Assembly (NCBI GenBank): GCA_013214945.1
Contig: JABSRT010000005.1
Coordinates: 62,001 to 126,000, forward strand
Origin: Gammaproteobacteria bacterium
GTDB lineage: Bacteria > Pseudomonadota > Gammaproteobacteria > Enterobacterales > Psychrobiaceae
Direction: 5' to 3'
DNA: 64,000 nucleotides
A program made the translations under genes and the position numbers. The notes beneath the pieces are model-generated. The model saw only the letters and a list, made by a program, of their open reading frames with translations, was not told the DNA's origin and made no database searches. Position 1 is the stretch's first letter; every line of letters begins with the position of its first letter. Below are positions 1-9,927 of this stretch, piece after piece.

Positions 1-11
1 TATATACAAGT
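1..11. promoter_or_regulatory. Right part of a probable HutC operator, cut by the window edge
   Basis: The window opens with TATATACAAG. HutC repressors are known to bind a TGTA-N2-TACA palindrome, and these bases would be its last eight positions plus flank if the two missing bases are TG. It lies about 50 bp upstream of hutC, as expected for autoregulation and control of hutUH. The left half is outside the window, so this is inference from half a site. Confidence 0.4.
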
Positions 12-62
12 TGAATGTGACATTTTATAAAGCATCAAGTATAACCGAATCATTAAGCGATT

Positions 63-779
63 ATGAGCATTGCAAAGTTCGAACAAATAAAACAGTATAT
101 CTGCCGTCAGGTTGAAACCTCCGCCTGGCCAGAAAACTCTAAAGTGCCCTCTGAAAATGCGCTAGCCCAACAATTTGACTGCAGCCGGATGACCGCTCGC
201 CGCGCGCTAACTGAGTTATGTGAAGCAAGTGTTTTAGTACGAAGCCAAGGGCGAGGCACCTTTGTTGCGACCTTAAAATCACAATCTTCTGCGCTTGAAA
301 TAAAGAATATCAGTGACGAAATCCGCCAACGCGGCCATCATTATTCCGTCAAGGTGCTGCTAGTCGAGCAGCGAATAGCCGATCAAGAATTAGCGATCAC
401 CCTAGGTATCGAGCCACAAAGCCCGGTCTATTTCTCGTCGCTAATCCACTTAGAAAATGACAGTCCAGTGCAGCTAGAGCACCGCTATGTTAACCCGGCA
501 CTAGTGCCTAATTATCTGGCCAGCGACTTCACCCAATTTACCCCGCACGAGTTACTGAGCATGGCTGCGCCATTGACCGAAGCCGAGCATATTATTGAAG
601 CGACGATGCCAGACGCCACTGTAATTGCGCATCTCGACTTGGCCGAGCATGAGCCCTGCTTAGAAATAAAACGTCGTACATTCAGCTCCAAAGGCGTGGT
701 TAGCTTTGCCCGCTTAATTCATCCCAGCAGTCGCTTTAGATTAGGCGGCCGCTTTAATGTTGCTAATCCCCCTAAATAA
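63..779 (+). CDS. hutC: Histidine utilisation repressor HutC (GntR family)
   Basis: A 238-residue GntR/HutC-family repressor of the histidine utilisation genes; family members are released from DNA by urocanate. The N-terminal winged helix-turn-helix (about residues 1-72) shows the typical pattern [11 protein letters not shown] followed by SRMTARRAL, and residues about 90-232 form a UTRA effector domain with a conserved LEHRYVNP stretch. The length is normal for HutC. It is read in the same direction as hutU, which starts 17 bp later, so the repressor probably heads the operon and controls itself. The half operator at the window edge supports this. The assignment rests on domain pattern plus the adjacent hutU and hutH; other GntR/UTRA regulators look similar without that context. 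Confidence 0.9.
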   Translation: MSIAKFEQIKQYICRQVETSAWPENSKVPSENALAQQFDCSRMTARRALTELCEASVLVRSQGRGTFVATLKSQSSALEIKNISDEIRQRGHHYSVKVLLVEQRIADQELAITLGIEPQSPVYFSSLIHLENDSPVQLEHRYVNPALVPNYLASDFTQFTPHELLSMAAPLTEAEHIIEATMPDATVIAHLDLAEHEPCLEIKRRTFSSKGVVSFARLIHPSSRFRLGGRFNVANPPK

Positions 780-796
780 ACCGAGGATCGCCCGTA

Positions 797-2506
797 ATGA
801 CTACTGATAATCGCATTGATAATAGCCGCGTCATCCACGCGCCAACTGGTACTACTTTAAGCTGTAAAAGCTGGTTAACCGAGGCGCCAATGCGCATGTT
901 AATGAATAATCTCGATCCGATGGTGGCCGAACACCCACAATCGCTAGTCGTTTACGGCGGCATTGGCCGGGCTGCACGCGATTGGGCCAGTTATGACAAA
1001 ATAATCGAGACCCTGCAGCGGCTTGAAGACGATGAAACGCTATTAGTACAATCAGGTAAGCCGGTAGGCGTATTCAAAACTCACAGCAACGCGCCTCGAG
1101 TATTAATTGCCAACTCTAATCTGGTGCCGAACTGGGCCAACTGGGAACATTTTAACGAATTAGACCGTAAAGGGCTGATGATGTACGGCCAAATGACCGC
1201 CGGTTCTTGGATTTACATTGGTTCGCAAGGCATCGTTCAAGGCACTTACGAAACCTTCGTCGAAATGGCCCGTCAGCACTTCGACGGCAACGCCAAAGGC
1301 AAATGGATTTTAACCGGTGGCCTTGGCGGCATGGGTGGTGCACAGCCACTAGCAGCAACGATGGCAGGTTATTGTATGTTAGCGGTCGATGTTGATGAAA
1401 CCCGGATTGATTACCGCATTGAAACCGGTTATGTCGACAAGAAAGCCACTAGCCTCAAACAAGCCTTAGCCTTAATTAATCAAGCGGTCGAGCAAGGTCA
1501 AGCTATCTCAGTCGGTTTACTTGGCAATGCCGCCGATATTTATAGCGAACTGGTGGCACAAAATATTACCCCTGATGCCGTAACCGATCAAACCAGTGCT
1601 CACGACCCACTTAATGGTTACCTGCCTCAGGGCTGGACTATGGAATACGCCGCGCAGCAGCGTAAGTTAGACGAAGCTGGCGTTGTTAAAGCCGCTAAAG
1701 CATCGATGGCGGTTCAGGTGACGGCAATGCTAGCAATGCAAAAACGCGGCGCGCCGACCGTTGATTATGGCAACAACATTCGTCAAATGGCCTATGAAGC
1801 TGGCGAACTTAATGCGTTTGATTTCCCCGGATTTGTACCTGCTTATGTTCGACCATTATTCTGCGAAGGCATCGGACCATTCCGCTGGGTTGCTTTGTCT
1901 GGCGACCCAGAAGATATTTACAAAACGGATCAAAAAGTTAAAGAGCTAATTCCTGATAATCCACACCTACATAACTGGCTCGATATGGCTCGCGAGCGCA
2001 TTCAGTTTCAAGGGTTGCCAGCGCGAATTTGTTGGGTCGGCCTCAAAGACCGCGCGCGCTTAGCTCAAGCCTTTAACGAAATGGTTAAAACTGGCGAACT
2101 ATCAGCGCCGATTGTAATTGGTCGTGACCACCTCGACTCAGGATCGGTTGCCTCACCAAACCGTGAAACGGAAGCTATGCTCGATGGCTCTGACGCGGTA
2201 TCAGACTGGCCATTGCTCAACGCGCTGCTTAATACCGCCAGTGGTGCCACTTGGGTTTCACTTCATCACGGTGGTGGGGTCGGCATGGGCTTTAGTCAAC
2301 ACTCTGGTGTCGTTATTGTGGCCGATGGCAGTGATGAGGCTGACGCTCGTATTAGCCGAGTACTGTGGAACGATCCAGCAACCGGCGTCATGCGCCACGC
2401 CGATGCTGGTTACGAAATTGCTCGTCAATGTGCCCACGAACAACGGTTAGATCTACCAATGATTAATGCCTCACATAACAATAAAGTAGATAATAATAAT
2501 GAATAA
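797..2506 (+). CDS. hutU: Urocanate hydratase
   Basis: Cytoplasmic urocanase of 569 residues, close to the family's usual 555-570. It adds water to urocanate using tightly bound NAD+ to give 4-imidazolone-5-propionate, the second step of histidine breakdown. The glycine-rich TGGLGGMGG at residues 173-181 is the NAD-binding loop. Cys412 in RICWVGL is at the position of the catalytic cysteine described for the Pseudomonas enzyme. The C-terminal [15 protein letters not shown] segment is also typical. The start has a GAGG ribosome-binding site. The last codons overlap the start of hutH by 8 bp, which suggests translational coupling. The downstream genes hutI and hutG are not in this window. Confidence 0.97.
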   Translation: MTTDNRIDNSRVIHAPTGTTLSCKSWLTEAPMRMLMNNLDPMVAEHPQSLVVYGGIGRAARDWASYDKIIETLQRLEDDETLLVQSGKPVGVFKTHSNAPRVLIANSNLVPNWANWEHFNELDRKGLMMYGQMTAGSWIYIGSQGIVQGTYETFVEMARQHFDGNAKGKWILTGGLGGMGGAQPLAATMAGYCMLAVDVDETRIDYRIETGYVDKKATSLKQALALINQAVEQGQAISVGLLGNAADIYSELVAQNITPDAVTDQTSAHDPLNGYLPQGWTMEYAAQQRKLDEAGVVKAAKASMAVQVTAMLAMQKRGAPTVDYGNNIRQMAYEAGELNAFDFPGFVPAYVRPLFCEGIGPFRWVALSGDPEDIYKTDQKVKELIPDNPHLHNWLDMARERIQFQGLPARICWVGLKDRARLAQAFNEMVKTGELSAPIVIGRDHLDSGSVASPNRETEAMLDGSDAVSDWPLLNALLNTASGATWVSLHHGGGVGMGFSQHSGVVIVADGSDEADARISRVLWNDPATGVMRHADAGYEIARQCAHEQRLDLPMINASHNNKVDNNNE

Positions 2507-4031
2507 ATTAACAATTACTCCGGGTCAACTGAGCCTGAGTCAGTTACGCAAAATTAGCCGTAATCCAACGACCCTTAGTCTTGATCAAAGTGCAATCGCC
2601 GCAATTGAAAAAAGTGCCGCAGTTGTGCAGCAAATCATTGCCGAAGATCGGGTCGTTTATGGCATTAACACCGGTTTTGGTTTACTGGCCAATACCCGTA
2701 TTCCAAAAGACAAATTGGAAGAACTGCAACGTTCTATTGTGCTATCACACTCGGCTGGCATCGGTAAATACATGAGCGATCAAACGATTCGTTTGATGAT
2801 GACCTTAAAAATAAATTCATTAGCGCGTGGTTATTCAGGTATTCGACTGGTAGTTATTGAGGCTTTAATGCGTTTAGTCAGCGCCCAAGTATATCCCTGT
2901 GTGCCAGAAAAAGGCTCAGTAGGTGCATCGGGCGATTTAGCCCCACTTGCACACATGAGTGCGATTTTACTTGGCGAAGGTGAAGCACGTCATAACGGTG
3001 AAATTATTAGCGCCAACGAAGGCTTGACCATTGCAGGTCTTGAGCCAATGACCTTAATCGCCAAAGAAGGGCTAGCCTTGCTCAACGGCACCCAAGCCTC
3101 AACCGCCCTAGCGCTTGAAGGCTTGTTTAACGCAGAAGATTTATATGCCAGTGCCAGTGTTATAGGCACAATGAGCGTAGAGGCAGCATTAGGCTCACGC
3201 AGCCCATTCGACGATCGAGTTCATCAGGTGCGTGGTCAACAAGGCCAAATCGATGCCGCCAGCATTTATCGCTCACTATTAACCGACAGTACTGAAATTA
3301 GCGCTTCACACGCTAACTGCGAAAAAGTGCAAGACCCTTACAGTCTGCGCTGTCAGCCGCAAGTCATGGGCGCTTGTTTAGCACAAATTCGCTTTGCCGC
3401 ATCAGTCTTACACGTTGAAGCCAACGGGGTAACCGATAATCCACTCGTGTTTGCCGACGAAGGTGATATTATTTCTGGTGGTAACTTCCATGCTGAACCA
3501 GTCGCCTTTGCGGCCGACAACTTGGCGTTAGTCATTGCAGAAATTGGTTCATTATCGGAGCGGCGTATGGCGTTATTGATTGATAAAAGCATCAGTAACT
3601 TGCCTTCATTTTTAGTCGACAATGGCGGAATTAATTCTGGCTTTATGATTGCGCAAGTAACCAGTGCCGCATTAGCCAGTGAAAATAAATCGTTAGCGCA
3701 TCCGGCGTCAGTTGATAGCTTACCGACCAGTGCCAATCAAGAAGACCATGTTTCAATGGCCACTTATGCGGCCCGCCGCTTACGTTACATGAGTGAAAAT
3801 ACCCGTGGTGTTTTAGCGGTTGAGTACCTCGCTGCGGCTCAAGGCATGGATTTTAGAGCGCCGCTGTTGTCGTCGGCTAAAATTGAACAGGCTAAATTGA
3901 TTTTACGTGAAGAAGTTGATTTTTATGATAAAGATCGATACTTCGCACCAGATATCGAACGTGCAAGCAGCTTATTAAAACAAGCGATATTAAATGATTT
4001 AATTCCAGCAGGCATGCTGGCCAGCTTTTAA
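2499..4031 (+). CDS. hutH: Histidine ammonia-lyase
   Basis: A 510-residue histidase that removes ammonia from L-histidine to give urocanate, the first step of the pathway. The Ala143-Ser144-Gly145 triplet inside GASGDLAPL is the self-processing site that forms the MIO electrophile. Tyr54 in [10 protein letters not shown] and the later RYMSENTRG and NQEDHVSM motifs are standard catalytic and substrate-binding parts of the family. The start ATG lies inside the end of hutU (8-bp overlap). A hairpin 18 bp downstream of the stop likely ends the hut transcript. Nothing appears degraded. Confidence 0.97.
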   Translation: MNKLTITPGQLSLSQLRKISRNPTTLSLDQSAIAAIEKSAAVVQQIIAEDRVVYGINTGFGLLANTRIPKDKLEELQRSIVLSHSAGIGKYMSDQTIRLMMTLKINSLARGYSGIRLVVIEALMRLVSAQVYPCVPEKGSVGASGDLAPLAHMSAILLGEGEARHNGEIISANEGLTIAGLEPMTLIAKEGLALLNGTQASTALALEGLFNAEDLYASASVIGTMSVEAALGSRSPFDDRVHQVRGQQGQIDAASIYRSLLTDSTEISASHANCEKVQDPYSLRCQPQVMGACLAQIRFAASVLHVEANGVTDNPLVFADEGDIISGGNFHAEPVAFAADNLALVIAEIGSLSERRMALLIDKSISNLPSFLVDNGGINSGFMIAQVTSAALASENKSLAHPASVDSLPTSANQEDHVSMATYAARRLRYMSENTRGVLAVEYLAAAQGMDFRAPLLSSAKIEQAKLILREEVDFYDKDRYFAPDIERASSLLKQAILNDLIPAGMLASF

Positions 4032-4048
4032 GCCATTGGTATGGTGAA

Positions 4049-4076
4049 AATAAGCGCCGTTACCACGGCGCTTATT
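4049..4076. terminator. Terminator hairpin between hutH and the convergent GGDEF/EAL gene
   Basis: An 11-bp perfect stem, AATAAGCGCCG with CGGCGCTTATT, encloses a 6-base loop between the two convergent stop codons. A short A run on the left gives a T run when read on the reverse strand, so it may serve both directions. Confidence 0.7.
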
Positions 4077-4086
4077 AGCGATTAAA

Positions 4087-7000
4087 TTAGCCGATATACT
4101 GCGGCCGACCAATGTGATGGCCTTGCGCAAAATCGACTCCGATGTCTTGCAAACATTCTAAGATTTGTTCACTTTCAACATATTCGGCAATCGTCTGCTT
4201 GTTCATCACGTGAGCAATCTCGTTAATTGACCGGACCATCGCGTAATCAATCGGATCTTCAACCATGTCAGAAACAAAACAACCGTCAATTTTTACAAAA
4301 TCTACTGGCAAGTTTTTCAAATAGCCAAACGACGAAACCCCACTGCCAAAGTCATCGAGCGCAAACAGACAACCCCGCTGTTTAAATTCGTTAATAAACC
4401 GCACTGCGCCAGCCATATTAGAAATAGCAGCCGTTTCGGTGATTTCAAAGCAAATTTTATCGGCAGGCACCTCAAGCCGTTCAATCTGAAACACCACATA
4501 CTCCAAAAAGTCTTCATCACTAAGCGACTGACCGGATAAATTAATCGCACAATGGCTCATTTGATCAATGCGACTGGCCGGACTCGCCAGCCAACGAAAG
4601 GCAGCGGCAATAACCCATTCATCGATTCTAGTCGCCAGATTAAAACGCTCGGCAGCCGGGAAAAATGAGTCAGGCAATACCACCGAATCATTATCACGCA
4701 AGCGTAATAGTAATTCATAACTTGGCTTGATATCACTGTTGGGATCTACCGGGCAAATTTTCTGAGCGTATAAACAAAATTGATGTTCGACAACCGCTTG
4801 CTTTATGCGCCTGACCCACTCTGTTTCACCACGGCGGCGACTGATTTCATGATCTGATTCGCGATAAATATGGACCCGGTTTCTGCCTGCCGCCTTGGCG
4901 GCATAACAGGCTTCATCGGCCGAACCCATCACTTTCACTAAGCTGTCAGTTTCGGGGTTAATCACCACCAGCCCAATACTAACCCCAATCGAGAATGCTT
5001 GGTTTTTCCAAATGAATTTATAATCTTGAATCAATTGTCTGATCGTATTAGCAACCATTTTAGCCTGCTCTAATGAGCAGTACTCCATCAAAATAGCAAA
5101 CTCATCACCACCTAAACGAGCTAGTACATCACTTTTACGCACCTTTAAATGCAAAATGTCCGCAACATTTTTCAATAAAAGATCGCCGGCTAGGTGACCA
5201 CATGAATCATTAACTAATTTAAACTGGTCAAGATCGAGATAGCACAAAACATGCTCGGCTTTGTCGTTATCATTGTCGAGCAGCTGCTGCAATAATCGTT
5301 CGAATTCATGCCGGTTAATTAAATCGGTTAACGCGTCATGCGACGCCTGATAAGATAGCTTTTGCGATAATTTATGCTTTTCAGAAATGTCTTCCGACAC
5401 AATAAAAACTTTAGCTGAATTATTTTGATCGGTCACTACCCGCGCCGTTTCTTTGACCCAAATGACTTTACCCGATCGATCAATTTTTCTCAGTTCCCAG
5501 CTATGAGCGTTATCAGGATCAGCAAAACACAACTTAAGTTTAGCCATAAACGCGGCACGGTCATCAGGCAGAAAGATCTGGCTGATATTGGTATTGATCA
5601 GTTCGTCGACCCGGTAACCTAAGTCTGTCGCGCCATAGGCATTAACCGAAGTAATAAAAGCCTGCGCATCAACGGTAAAAAACATCGCGGGGGCATCATC
5701 GTACATTGACTGTAAACGTTGCTCACTACGCGCTAACGCTTGTTGAATCAGCTTTAGCTCGGTAATGTCTCTTGCTGATACCACCACCCCAATAATGTTA
5801 TGGTCACTATCAAATGATGGGTTATGCTGACCTTGGATCCAACGGACTGAGCCGTCAGGCGCTTTACGCTCAAACTCGGTTGTAATCGCTTGACCTTCGC
5901 GCAGTGAAATATCAAGGCTCGCTTGTAAGCCACCATAGAAAACGTCGTTACCGTGTAACTCAAGCACCGAATGATTAACAATTTCACTAATTGATTTGTT
6001 AAATTTCAAACAATAGGCATTGTTGACCGCGCGATAAATATAATTGGTATCAACAAAGGACATTAAGTCATCGGTCGCCGATAAAATGTCATGATAGTGC
6101 CGAATAAAATCCTCACTGCGCTGACGTTCGACCTCATAAGCGACCCGATTTGAAAACGCCACTAATAGCGGCGTTATTTTCGCTACATTTTTGATTGGCC
6201 GTTCGCTAATTACCGCCAGCACCCCGAGCGCATCGCCATTAGAGTCAAATAAGGGCGCACCAACATAGCCTTGAGCGTTTAAATCTTGAAGTAAGCTAAA
6301 CCCAGGAAACAACTGCTGCACCTGCTCTGGATAGGATTGAAGCTGTTGACCAACCACCATTTCACAAGGGGAGCCTTTAATCGAGTACTCAAAGGACGAT
6401 AATAATGCACCACGGTTATAGGCCACGACTGATTCAAGCACATCGCCACCATTTTTCGGCATGTGACTAATAATGACATAGTCGACATCAAGCACATCTC
6501 CAATAATTTTAGCTAATTGGGCAAAAAGTCCTTGTTCAACCGGTAAGCAATAACCTTCAATTAACGCCTCAACCTCTTGATTGTGTAAACGGCGCTCTAA
6601 CTCAACGCTTGCTCGCCCCGCATAAGCCCTTAAAATAGAAAAAGGATACTTACGTATTTTCGAGTCGGCACTCATCATGGTTAAATAGCCGATTACTTGA
6701 TCTTTAGCATTAAGCAAAGGCAGCGCTACAAAAGCCGTTATATGATGATTTTTCACAAAAAGATCTTGAGGGAATAACTGCTGAATCTCCTCGCCATAAC
6801 GACATGAACGATGCCCTTTAAGTTCAGAATATGGGGTATTTATAGTCGAGAATTCGGCCAAAGATTCTAATTGCCCTTTGGCCCAGAAAGCGAGTGGCTT
6901 AGCAACATCTGACTCCATATTGCAACTTTGCAGCGCCATGACGTAATCACAACCGAAAAAATTTGCAAGCCGTTCAACCAGTTGCTCAAAAAAAATGTCA

Positions 7001-7107
7001 ACAGGGATCGACACTAGTTGCTCAACAGCTAGTTGATAAAGAGGAAAGCTGTCACTGTCGACAGTCCAATCAAAATTTGATGTGATGTTTTTTTCTTGCT
7101 GCGGCAT
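4087..7107 (-). CDS. GAF-GAF-PAS-PAS-GGDEF-EAL cyclic-di-GMP enzyme
   Basis: A 1006-residue soluble signalling protein that makes and/or breaks cyclic-di-GMP. Apparent order: two GAF-like domains (about 25-175 and 185-330), two PAS/PAC domains (about 335-455 and 460-580), GGDEF (about 585-745) and EAL (about 755-1000). The cyclase signature RLGGDEFAIL is intact. In the EAL domain the name-giving motif reads ELL (YELLLRL), but the metal and substrate residues are present: NLSGQS, EITETA, ALDDFGSG, VKIDG and FAQGHHIG. Both activities are therefore possible. No membrane segment or signal peptide was found, so sensing is probably cytoplasmic through GAF/PAS ligands. A GGATGA ribosome-binding site precedes the ATG. 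The ligand cannot be told from sequence. Confidence 0.9.
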   Translation of the reverse strand: MPQQEKNITSNFDWTVDSDSFPLYQLAVEQLVSIPVDIFFEQLVERLANFFGCDYVMALQSCNMESDVAKPLAFWAKGQLESLAEFSTINTPYSELKGHRSCRYGEEIQQLFPQDLFVKNHHITAFVALPLLNAKDQVIGYLTMMSADSKIRKYPFSILRAYAGRASVELERRLHNQEVEALIEGYCLPVEQGLFAQLAKIIGDVLDVDYVIISHMPKNGGDVLESVVAYNRGALLSSFEYSIKGSPCEMVVGQQLQSYPEQVQQLFPGFSLLQDLNAQGYVGAPLFDSNGDALGVLAVISERPIKNVAKITPLLVAFSNRVAYEVERQRSEDFIRHYHDILSATDDLMSFVDTNYIYRAVNNAYCLKFNKSISEIVNHSVLELHGNDVFYGGLQASLDISLREGQAITTEFERKAPDGSVRWIQGQHNPSFDSDHNIIGVVVSARDITELKLIQQALARSEQRLQSMYDDAPAMFFTVDAQAFITSVNAYGATDLGYRVDELINTNISQIFLPDDRAAFMAKLKLCFADPDNAHSWELRKIDRSGKVIWVKETARVVTDQNNSAKVFIVSEDISEKHKLSQKLSYQASHDALTDLINRHEFERLLQQLLDNDNDKAEHVLCYLDLDQFKLVNDSCGHLAGDLLLKNVADILHLKVRKSDVLARLGGDEFAILMEYCSLEQAKMVANTIRQLIQDYKFIWKNQAFSIGVSIGLVVINPETDSLVKVMGSADEACYAAKAAGRNRVHIYRESDHEISRRRGETEWVRRIKQAVVEHQFCLYAQKICPVDPNSDIKPSYELLLRLRDNDSVVLPDSFFPAAERFNLATRIDEWVIAAAFRWLASPASRIDQMSHCAINLSGQSLSDEDFLEYVVFQIERLEVPADKICFEITETAAISNMAGAVRFINEFKQRGCLFALDDFGSGVSSFGYLKNLPVDFVKIDGCFVSDMVEDPIDYAMVRSINEIAHVMNKQTIAEYVESEQILECLQDIGVDFAQGHHIGRPQYIG

Positions 7108-7557
7108 TTATTTCATCCAATACGATAACTGCTACATATTTCATGTTACTTTAAAATGGTACTTCCAGCACCAGCATAATAAACCTACTAACTTGTGCGC
7201 GATGTTTAAATGAAGCGCTAGCAACGAGATTTATACATCTTTTAATCAGGTTTAATTAAAAAGACGTTAAACACGAAGTTATCACCTAATTGTTTTTTTG
7301 CAAACTTCCAAGTCCGATAAATAATAATTTTTAGCCGAAAACAAACATCAACAAAAAAATAACCGCCTGTTTTATATAAACAATAATCATCAATGTTTTA
7401 ATTAAACAACAATAAATTAAGAACAATCTCTGTCATTGTATTGATAACTTGCCAGCAGCATTGACTGCCAATTATCTAAACGGCAGCAGCGAGGGTGGCT
7501 CGATGGTTAAAAGTAAGGTACATATGACACTGGCTTTCTCGCAGGAATAATATCAAT
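7108..7557. other. AT-rich intergenic region between divergent genes
   Basis: 450 bp separate the reverse-strand GGDEF/EAL gene from the thiolase-like gene. It is AT-rich with several A or T runs and must carry both promoters. I found no convincing ORF, terminator, riboswitch or RNA gene in it. Confidence 0.5.
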
Positions 7558-8649
7558 ATGAGCAAACAATCGTTAAAAATCGTCGCCGGTTATGCAAAAA
7601 TAAATCAAGATGATGGCCTTAACATCACTCAACAAATTGCACATTTTAAAACCAGATTAGAAGCGGTCAAGCAGGCCGGCATTACACCGGTGCAACTAAC
7701 GATTGAACCCTTATCGAGTGATTGGCATAGTGAGCTACCTGATAATCACTTTCGCAGTGGTTGCGCGCCGATAATGGCATTGGCTCGCGCGCAAGAATTA
7801 ATAGAACAAGGGCATCATGCGGTGGTTATTAGCGGTAGTGATCCGTTAAAAACAGGTTATCAACGTCAGGAACGGCATCAACTAATGGCAGTTTATCGTG
7901 ATGATTTATCAATCGCTCAGCTCTATGATGAGTTGGCTCATGAGTTTATTGAGTTACACGATACTGATAGCAAAACCTTCAAGCAACTTGCCAATAATTT
8001 ATTCGAAAATTACACCAAAAGTCATCAACTGGCCCAGCAACAACAGCGTGCTCATTTCCCCGCGCCTGAGCCTAAATGGTTTAACCAAGTAACCCCTTTA
8101 TTTCGAGGCGTTGACTGCGCCAACCCTTTAGTCGATTTTTGCGGTCATTTATTACTATGCAGCGATGAGTTAAGCCAACAATTGTGCTTAACCCCAAATA
8201 CCACAGTAGATGTCTCTGGCATTGGTTTGGAATTACTTTCGATCGATGAGCCAAATGAATTACCACTAATAGCGAAATATCACCATTTAAATAGCGCTTA
8301 CCGGCAGGCCTGCGCCCAAGCAAATTTAAATTTTGAACAAGCGATTAAAAATGGCTCGGCATTAATGGAGCTATATACTTGCTACCCGATTGTGCCGCTG
8401 GCTTTTTTACTCAGTAGTGGGCTGGTAAAATCGCTCGATCAGATAGCCGATTTTCTTGATAATCATTTAGTGACCATCACTGGCGGCATGAACTTAGCAC
8501 GCGGACCGTGGAACAACCCGGCGCTCAATGGTTTAATTGGGATGTATCAGCAGTTATTAACCACCAATAAAGAGGTTGGTCTGGTCCATGGCAATGGCGG
8601 TATTGGTTACCGCCAAGGTGTCGCTATTTTACGTGTTACAGCGGCCTAA
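7558..8649 (+). CDS. Short thiolase-like protein (SCP-x/acetyl-CoA acetyltransferase-like)
   Basis: A 363-residue protein that resembles the SCP2/SCP-x branch of the thiolase superfamily but is shorter than the usual 390-500 residues. Cys69 in SGCAPIMALARAQ, followed by a helix and VVISGSDPL, aligns by eye with the nucleophile region of thiolases. The C-terminal half has LYTCYPIVPLAF, VTITGGMNLARGPWNNP and GLVHGNGG, which match the catalytic loops of SCP-x thiolases. The expected activity would be condensation or cleavage of acyl-CoA thioesters in the cytoplasm, but this is inferred from motifs only. It faces an acyltransferase gene whose stop codon interlocks with its own. A single-domain or non-catalytic thiolase relative is the main alternative. 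Confidence 0.55.
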   Translation: MSKQSLKIVAGYAKINQDDGLNITQQIAHFKTRLEAVKQAGITPVQLTIEPLSSDWHSELPDNHFRSGCAPIMALARAQELIEQGHHAVVISGSDPLKTGYQRQERHQLMAVYRDDLSIAQLYDELAHEFIELHDTDSKTFKQLANNLFENYTKSHQLAQQQQRAHFPAPEPKWFNQVTPLFRGVDCANPLVDFCGHLLLCSDELSQQLCLTPNTTVDVSGIGLELLSIDEPNELPLIAKYHHLNSAYRQACAQANLNFEQAIKNGSALMELYTCYPIVPLAFLLSSGLVKSLDQIADFLDNHLVTITGGMNLARGPWNNPALNGLIGMYQQLLTTNKEVGLVHGNGGIGYRQGVAILRVTAA

Positions 8650-9473
8650 CGGTCGAGCGGGTTGGTATAAGGTATCAGCTGTATTTGTTCGTCAATATCT
8701 TTCGATATCCCCTCAAATAAAGCCAATAGCTCGGAGTTTAGTTCAGCAAAAAACTCCGACGCTGGTAAATAAAATAACGCTCTGGCACCATGGTAGTCCA
8801 TCACTTCACCGGCTTGAATAAATGAAAAGCCAAAACGATTGAGTCGCCGACGCAGTTTAGGCTCCATCATCACAAACGCGGCATCATGGTTGCAAATACT
8901 CACGAGTTTCAACGCCGCTAAATATAAGCCGATGGCAATGTTCGGGAAGCTACGTCGCTCTTCTTCGGTAAAAACGTGACCGCCATGATCGCCTGAGATT
9001 TCGTTAATGATAAATGGTTGGTTTGCTTCATTTCGACGACGGCGGAAGGTATCTGGTACCGCTAATCGAGATATTTCACCAAAACTGCCGCGGCGCAGCG
9101 CATTAATATCAACCACATCGTGCCTAAGGCTTGATAAGCAATTTACCTCAAAAGGGGTTTTTAGTTCTGGTTTATCCGCAGGTGGAATAATAATGCGAAT
9201 GCAACCCGCGAATGCTTTGCTGGTACGATGCTGCAAGAGGCAGTAATAAGAATAATCATCGTATTCGTCTGTTTCCATGCCTGACGACTTTTTGCCTTCC
9301 CATTCTAATTCGCGGCAATAAACATCGTGGCGTATTTTAAAGACTTCTTGCCGTAGCTCTTTGGTATTAGCAACGACGACCCGAAAATATTTTTGAAAGT
9401 TATCAGCTAATGAAAGCGGCTCAGAATGGGACTCGGTAGTTGCTTGCGAATTACTAGTCATAGTGGCATCCAT
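8646..9473 (-). CDS. FeeM/LuxI-like N-acyltransferase (PEP-CTERM/exosortase-associated type)
   Basis: A 275-residue GNAT-fold protein that resembles the acyltransferase family often annotated as PEP-CTERM/exosortase-associated and related to N-acyl amino acid synthases and LuxI autoinducer synthases. Visible landmarks are KIRHDVYCRELEW (residues 47-58), equivalent to the R-x-x-V-F start of LuxI proteins, and GEISRLAV (132-139) with Glu133 and Arg136 in the conserved E-x-S-R motif. Members transfer an acyl chain, usually from acyl-ACP, to an amine. No exosortase or PEP-CTERM substrate lies in the window. Met1 lacks a clear ribosome-binding site; Met5 (position 9461) has GGATG upstream and is a good alternative start. 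The product is unknown. Confidence 0.65.
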   Translation of the reverse strand: MDATMTSNSQATTESHSEPLSLADNFQKYFRVVVANTKELRQEVFKIRHDVYCRELEWEGKKSSGMETDEYDDYSYYCLLQHRTSKAFAGCIRIIIPPADKPELKTPFEVNCLSSLRHDVVDINALRRGSFGEISRLAVPDTFRRRRNEANQPFIINEISGDHGGHVFTEEERRSFPNIAIGLYLAALKLVSICNHDAAFVMMEPKLRRRLNRFGFSFIQAGEVMDYHGARALFYLPASEFFAELNSELLALFEGISKDIDEQIQLIPYTNPLDR

Positions 9474-9625
9474 GTTTGAAATGATTTGCTATAAATAACA
9501 GATCACATCGCCAAGCAATCACATCCGCCACATAGCACTCATCAAGTCTAGTAGTAGATTTGCAATAGTTCAAACCAGCCAATAACCAAGCTAGCATTAC
9601 AGCCTTTATCTTCAATATATTCATC

Positions 9626-9892
9626 CTATGATTCTTTAATCAACGCATGGCTTGCCGGCAATTGCGAAATTATCCATAACACTAACCGATGTTTAATATT
9701 AGGACCGTCTTCTTTATCTTCTGGCAGTGGTTTAATCAAACCATCACTGACCAGTAAACGATAAATACATTCAACCTTGTCTTTATTCGAAATGCCTTTG
9801 TCAAAGTCAGCGTAACCACGCTTTTTGGCGTAACCGCCCCCTATTTCCATGGCCAGCTTGAATAACTTGTCTTCATTCTTATGCTTTTTCAT
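9626..9892 (-). CDS. DUF5062-like small protein
   Basis: An 88-residue charged cytoplasmic protein with no signal peptide or membrane segment. The pattern KLFKLAMEIGGGYAKKRGY, then DKVECIYRLLVSDGLI, and a C-terminal RLVLWIISQLP recalls the small DUF5062 family of Vibrio and Shewanella. Function is unknown. It ends about 150 bp from the acyltransferase gene and starts about 35 bp after the end of ilvY on the same strand, so it may be co-transcribed with ilvY. Family membership is from memory of the sequence pattern. Confidence 0.6.
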   Translation of the reverse strand: MKKHKNEDKLFKLAMEIGGGYAKKRGYADFDKGISNKDKVECIYRLLVSDGLIKPLPEDKEDGPNIKHRLVLWIISQLPASHALIKES

Positions 9893-9927
9893 CGATTATC
9901 CCTCTATTGGTATACTGCTTATCTAGA

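Noticed and set aside
2118-2450. 110-codon ORF on the forward strand inside hutU
   Set aside because: It lies wholly within the conserved urocanase reading frame and its translation has no protein-like pattern.
8646-9473. Calling the acyltransferase a LuxI homoserine-lactone synthase
   Set aside because: Length (275 residues) and sequence fit the FeeM/exosortase-associated group better, and no luxR gene is adjacent.
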